Assembly (NCBI RefSeq): GCF_030253575.1
Contig: NC_080569.1
Span: 1,198,001 to 1,262,000, forward strand
DNA length: 64,000 nt
Direction: 5' to 3'
From: Rhododendron vialii
Lineage: Eukaryota > Streptophyta > Magnoliopsida > Ericales > Ericaceae
Shown: in pieces, positions 59,264-64,000 of the stretch
How the letters are laid out: each line of letters opens with the position of its first letter
How positions within the stretch are numbered: position 1 is the stretch's first letter
The notes under the pieces: generated by a model
What the model saw: only the letters and a program-made list of their open reading frames with translations
The model's database searches: none
What the model was told of the DNA's origin: nothing
Made by a program: the position numbers and the translations under genes

Positions 59264-62200
59264 CCTACTAGGTTGGTTTCCACTCTATTAGATGTATTTT
59301 TCATTTTCATTTGCCCCTTGTAAGACAATGAAAGACGGCAATTTGTTTTTATACATGTACAAGGGAGTGTACCTTCTGCATCTCATTTCTTCCAAGCGGA
59401 TCACCAATCTTAAAAGATGACCTGCAGGCGCGTGATGCTAGCACTGCACGAACTCTTGGTGGGCAAACTGAGTCTGAAGTATCCATTTTATAGCTACTGA
59501 TCATCGAGCACTCCCCTTGGCTATCAGCAAGAATGGAAATGAGATCCCTCACATCTGTACAAGAAAAATAAATACATTTACTAACCATATGCCAATAGAA
59601 TTCTCTGTGTGCAATAGATCACTGAAGCTTGAGCTCGACTTGGTTTAAAGATCACCGAAGCTCGATCTCTGGCCTATGTATCCTTCTCCCTCTCTTGAAA
59701 GCCAAAGTTAACTGACATAGTATTTCCACAATAAGGATTACCTGCAACTCCAAAAGTAATGTTTTTGCTGAAGGGAACAGCTTTCAGTTTGAAACGATGC
59801 CCAGGTGGAGCATGAGAATCCTCTTCCAAAGCAAATCCATTCTTCCTAATAGTTGAAGAGCAGAATGCAAAAGAAAAAAGTCAGCAAAGAATAAACTCTT
59901 CCCATAAAGAAACAGGTTAAAATGGAAAGCAACAGAGCAAACCACTATTCTAGCTAAAAATATAAGAAACCTGGATGAGGAAATTTAAAGAGATGAAAAT
60001 AGGTAGTACAGAAAAGAATAATTGTCAGCATGAAGGCAAACATGATCTAAATACCATTCTAAAAATTGTCCCGTCAAAATTACCCCAAGACAGCAATGAA
60101 TGTGTACATCTCCACTTGTTTGAAAACCATAATTAGGATGTGTTACCAGTACCCTATGCTCATCTTTTTCTATTGCTTTGCCTACCTTGATAGTCGATAT
60201 GCACCATTTTTAACAAGTCTGAAGAAGAATATACGCTAAAAAGGATTTCTCTACAGAAAGGAAAGTAAAAAAAATTGGATCCCGGGAAAAAAGTTCTAGA
60301 AACATGAACCCAAATAACTATTTGCAACCAGAAATTGAAATGTATCAGGGACAGGGAAAAACACACTTACCAAATAATCAGAAAAAGTGGAAAAAGACTA
60401 ATATGTATATTTTACCGTATAGTATCCATGTGCATAGAAGCAACTATTTCTTCCTCGGGAGATAAGTCCAACCTTAATGCCCTACATTGAAGAGAGGAAA
60501 CAGAGATTGATGTCTAAGCAAAGAACTCCATTCATAAACGCCAAGAGAAATTCAAAATGATCTAGTGCAAGGGGACGAATTCTATCACAAATTACAGTCA
60601 TTGATGTTGCTATATAAGACATAAGTTTAACACTTCGTCATTTGTGCTCTTTCCATGCATTAGAATTGTGCCTTTACACGCACTTCTGCCTGACAAATTT
60701 CCACAGCGCTATCTTTCATCTTCATAAAGAGCTCCTAAGTTATACAATCTAAACTATACAAGAACAATGTACACCCCAATAGAACAGACTTTCTACTTTC
60801 TAGTACAAACGTGATGAGATGCAATGAAAGGGATCTACCCTGTTATTGAAACACCAAGTCAACCAAATAACATGCTGCGTCCATGGGAAACCTGCAGAAA
60901 GTGGACTGGAATATATAATTTTGGCTCTTATTACAGCTGATTTTCTGAAGCAATGCTTGTCTTCTAGTCATTTCATACTCCAGAGGAAGTACACTAATCA
61001 AGAAACGAGTTATGGACTGGAATCGGGTATCTTCAAAATCAAGAGAATCAAAGAAAAGATAGAAAAATAAAACTACGTGTACCTCCCGAAGTGCTTTACA
61101 ACTATACAATCATTGCATGTGTAAATTACCTTTGAATTTTGGTAGTCAGTTGAGAAAAAAATAAACAGCACCATCCAAGTCTTCTTTTTTGTTTTTTTGG
61201 TGTGAAAACTACCTCTAAGTTAAATGCCAATGGTTAACTGTAACCGAGAAGAAAGTGATAACCTTTCCTTTAATCTTTTATGTGATCGCAAGAAAGATAC
61301 AATTTTACGTTAGCAGAAATACCTGATCCCAGATAATGCATATACGGATGTCACAATATTATTTTTTTCCTCACGGAGAAAAATCTCCAAATTATGTTAT
61401 ATTATACAATGAACATCACCAAGCATGGAGAAAACTTATTAGGAAATCCCTAAATCCGGCAGACCACATTTTCTCACAAGCCTGATGACAGAACGGACTA
61501 AATAGAATGATAAGTTAAACTGTCACAGTTACGCAAGAGATCTGCGAAGGAGAACAATAGTTTTGTTTGTGAAAATATTCAATAGATGCTATCGCAAAAG
61601 GAGAAGGATAATACTGATATTTCCTTCCAGTAAAGATTTCAGATATCAAGAAAACAAGAACCCCCATATCATCAGTATTCAATTGTCTATGATAGTGTGC
61701 ACAATCAGATGTCTGCAAAAAAGAGAATTATCCTCCCATATTGCCAATATTACTTGCCTAGTGATATTGTGCACAATACGATAATATCAGTACAAAATGA
61801 TGTTCAAGAAAACTGCTTAATCAAGATAGTTACCGGAGCAAAGGCTGTTGGTTAAAGTTAGTTGACTGCGAAAGACGCTCATAATTGTACTTCTCATCTG
61901 CAGCATGCTGCAAATAGAGGAAAAGCCATGGGTTTCAAATTTTAACTTCAGCTTATATTGAATCTGAAAATTGACAAAAAGTGCAAACTGCTATAGGTAA
62001 AACCTGATCCTGCACATTTAGCATTTGATGAGGAAGTGTACTCTGCAAAGACATTGTTCCAAACATGAGACTATGAGAGGCATGGAGACAATTACCTGAT
62101 CCACAATAAACAGGTCTTGATCTAACTTGCCAATTATAAAACCAAGATTGAATTGCCCAATTACCTACAAATAGAGAAGGAAAGACCAATTATAGCTTTT

Positions 62201-64000
62201 CAGTTGCACCAGGGTGACTTATCCAATGTCCACTGCTGAAACACAATAAATGACACTTGCAGTTATGCTAAGATTAAAATGTGAGACATTCAATAAACAC
62301 ACACAAGCTGCCTCAAGTCCATAATTTCTAAGACGAGCTTTTTCTAACAAACAATCAAGAGAAGAATAAATATCTAGGTGCCTGAACTTTTCTCAAGGTT
62401 CGAGGAGGATGGCTCTCCACATAATGTTACCAAACCTGATCTCACAATCACACATCACTTCGCCTCTTCCCTCTGTGCCAAGCATTATCATATTTGTGTG
62501 CGATTCTCTCAATGTGCACGTACAAATCTGCAGAACTCAAACTCACAATAGAGGGATTCACGTATCCATTTCAATGAGGGAGGTCAGACCCACTAGAGTG
62601 CCAAATTTCCTAGACACCTGAAACAAACCAATTCAGACAGGCTTAAGAGATTGAAGTGCACCACAGTAGCCTAATCCAAAATGGCGATACCCAATGCTTA
62701 ATACTCCATCCATCCCACAAAGTTGGCCCACTACGAAAAGATGTGCAATTTTCTGATCAAAAAATAAAATACTTCCTCGCATGATATTTCAGATTTCTTT
62801 AACCCATATTAAAGATCTCAATTAGTTTTTTGATTTGTGCAAAGAAATTTAGAAAATTACGCGCTGAAGTACTTCATTTTTTTATCCAAAAATTGCACGT
62901 CTTTTCGGAGTGGACCATCTTCTTTGTGAGACAGAGGGAGTAGTTTAGAATATACATTAAGCCACCCAAACATCAAAACAGACAAACTGTCCCTAAAAAT
63001 GAAACAGGACCAAAAGCTGGGAAGCATTTTCTTCAAAGTGGCAACCCTTGTATATCATCCAAAAAATGCACACTCAGGTATGCCTACACATGGCACATCA
63101 AGTCACTCTAGTCAAAAAAACCAGGGACACGCTCAAAATGGTGCCTCAAGCATTGGGTGTAAATCTATGCTACCTAGAGCACAGATCGTACCGGAATGAC
63201 GAACGGCAACAGGAACTTGGTACGCCACATGCCTAAATTGTGGTATGCGAGGGTAGGCTTCCATAAATAACAAAATTAACTTATTCATCCATGTGGTAAA
63301 CATCTAGTAAAACTAAGTATAATTTTTCATATTATTTGTGTAAATCACATTACTAGGAGTGTAAAATGACCAAATTTTTTACCTTTTCTCTAAACAAATT
63401 TTTGTTCCATAAATTTTTATCTTCAAGAGTGATTTAAAAAAAAAAAAAAATTTGGGAATGGCTTGGGATCACTAAATTTACCACTTTGGAACAGAAAAGT
63501 GTGCCTTGTTTCGAAACGTGCGCAACCAAACGTAATCCGTCAAGGGTATTAGCATTTCCGGGTAACATAGGTTGGGATCTACTTGTAAAAATAAATAAAA
63601 GCAGCATGGAACCTTCATTCTTCCAAAGTCTTCCTTTTTGAATAGCCTTTCCAGCTCATTAGTAGCTGCAGCTAAAGCCTTGGCTTTCCATTCCTCATTT
63701 ACCGGTTGAGAAAGCTCTAGTGTTGCAGCAGCGAAGGACCTAGGACAGATCAGCAAGAGCTACATCAGTTACAAACAGAATCATCTCAAAACATTCCTTC
63801 TTTGAAAGTACTTTTAATGCTTTAAGAACCTTTTACTCTTTGTTCCTCCACGTTTTGTATTGCTGGACTGTAATCTTGACAGCCTCTGCTGCCTCCTTGC
63901 ACTCAAGTCCTTCAAACTAAATTGCAAGGTAGAACATATTTTTGAACTCGAAGAAGGCATTCGAGTATCTGAAGGTGAACCAGAAGATTGTAATTGAGGA
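58889..64000 (-). CDS. PMS1: DNA mismatch repair endonuclease PMS1, C-terminal part, 8 exons
   Basis: Exons (minus strand) are 63830 to beyond 64000, 63613-63739, 62096-62164, 61834-61907, 60416-60481, 59742-59845, 59373-59554 and 58889-59026; phases agree at every junction. They encode the MutL C-terminal dimerisation and endonuclease domain. VIGQFNLGFIIGKLDQDLF leads into the metal-binding motif DQHAADEKYNYE (DQHA-x2-E-x4-E), then ASRACRSS and the zinc-site motif NCPHGRP, ending DVKDFWTA. PMS1 pairs with MLH1 in the nucleus (MutL-alpha) and nicks the mismatched strand. The catalytic motif is intact. The N-terminal ATPase lies right of the window. The donor of the first visible exon (GTTCTT) is weak. 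A Stowaway MITE and a long GA tract lie in introns. Confidence 0.93.
59209..59259. repeat. GA microsatellite in a PMS1 intron
   Basis: About 25 AG units lie between the last two PMS1 exons, read as CT in the pre-mRNA. It is the longest such tract in the window. Confidence 0.9.
62704..62940. mobile_element. Stowaway MITE in a PMS1 intron, 237 bp
   Basis: The ends CTCCATCCATCCCACAAAG and CTTTGTGAGACAGAGGGAG are inverted, with TA on both sides. It lies in the intron between the exons 63613-63739 and 62096-62164. Confidence 0.88.

Noticed and set aside
1-64000. Long-terminal-repeat elements, other virus-derived copies, tRNA genes, CRISPR arrays
   Set aside because: I saw no reverse transcriptase, integrase, capsid or envelope motifs, no paired long direct repeats, no tRNA promoter boxes in a cloverleaf context, and no regularly spaced repeat-spacer array.

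Overview
The window is nuclear DNA of a flowering plant, almost certainly a eudicot. The protein-coding genes are split by GT-AG introns, and their products match plant-only or plant-typical families (TIC20, the SPX-RING protein NLA, ABCC4-type transporter, Gly-Met-rich p23, PMS1). The spacers are AT-rich and full of short non-autonomous DNA transposons. I cannot fix the species. No long-terminal-repeat element, virus copy, CRISPR array or tRNA gene was recognised.

Layout, left to right. 1-1268: first coding exon of a RING E3 ligase (RFI2/IPI1-like, minus) whose remainder lies left of the window. 3123-5726: complete universal stress protein gene (minus, 4 exons, 161 aa). 5.8-9.6 kb: spacer with a 346-bp foldback repeat and a partial copy of the stress-protein 3' end that was later split by a 968-bp hAT-type element. 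9658-11410: chloroplast import channel subunit TIC20 (minus, 2 coding exons, 276 aa), probably with a 5' untranslated exon near 13.9-14.15 kb. 14.2-20.3 kb: gene-poor, with small transposons. 20573-24898: SPX-RING ubiquitin ligase NLA/BAH1-like (plus, 6 exons, 333 aa). 25872-27895: ribosome-biogenesis factor NOP16 (minus, 3 exons, 190 aa), convergent with NLA. 29354-37296: ABCC-type transporter, ABCC4/MRP4-like (minus, 11 coding exons, 1508 aa) with a 5' untranslated intron. 38.6-50.7 kb: 12 kb without a recognisable gene, holding at least ten small transposons and tandem repeats. 50960-54613: co-chaperone p23 (plus, 7 exons, 244 aa), whose first coding exon contributes only five bases. 56390-56751: two orphan 3' exons of LSM4 with a frameshift (minus). 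58889-64000: C-terminal eight exons of the mismatch-repair endonuclease PMS1 (minus), whose 5' part lies right of the window.

The genes are housekeeping or nutrient/stress genes and do not form a pathway or cluster. The window's distinctive content is its small DNA elements. Six have 8-bp target duplications and hAT-like inverted termini, and each carries its own short motif repeated near the ends; three of them sit inside introns. Two other points may affect gene output: a 42-bp tandem duplication in NLA that makes two identical 3' splice sites, the upstream one leading at once to a stop codon, and a degenerate miR827-like complement in the NLA 5' leader. I found no convincing wholly new biological system. 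These observations are the best candidates for follow-up.

Exon coordinates were derived by hand from splice consensus, reading-frame continuity and remembered family sequences, so single-base shifts are possible.
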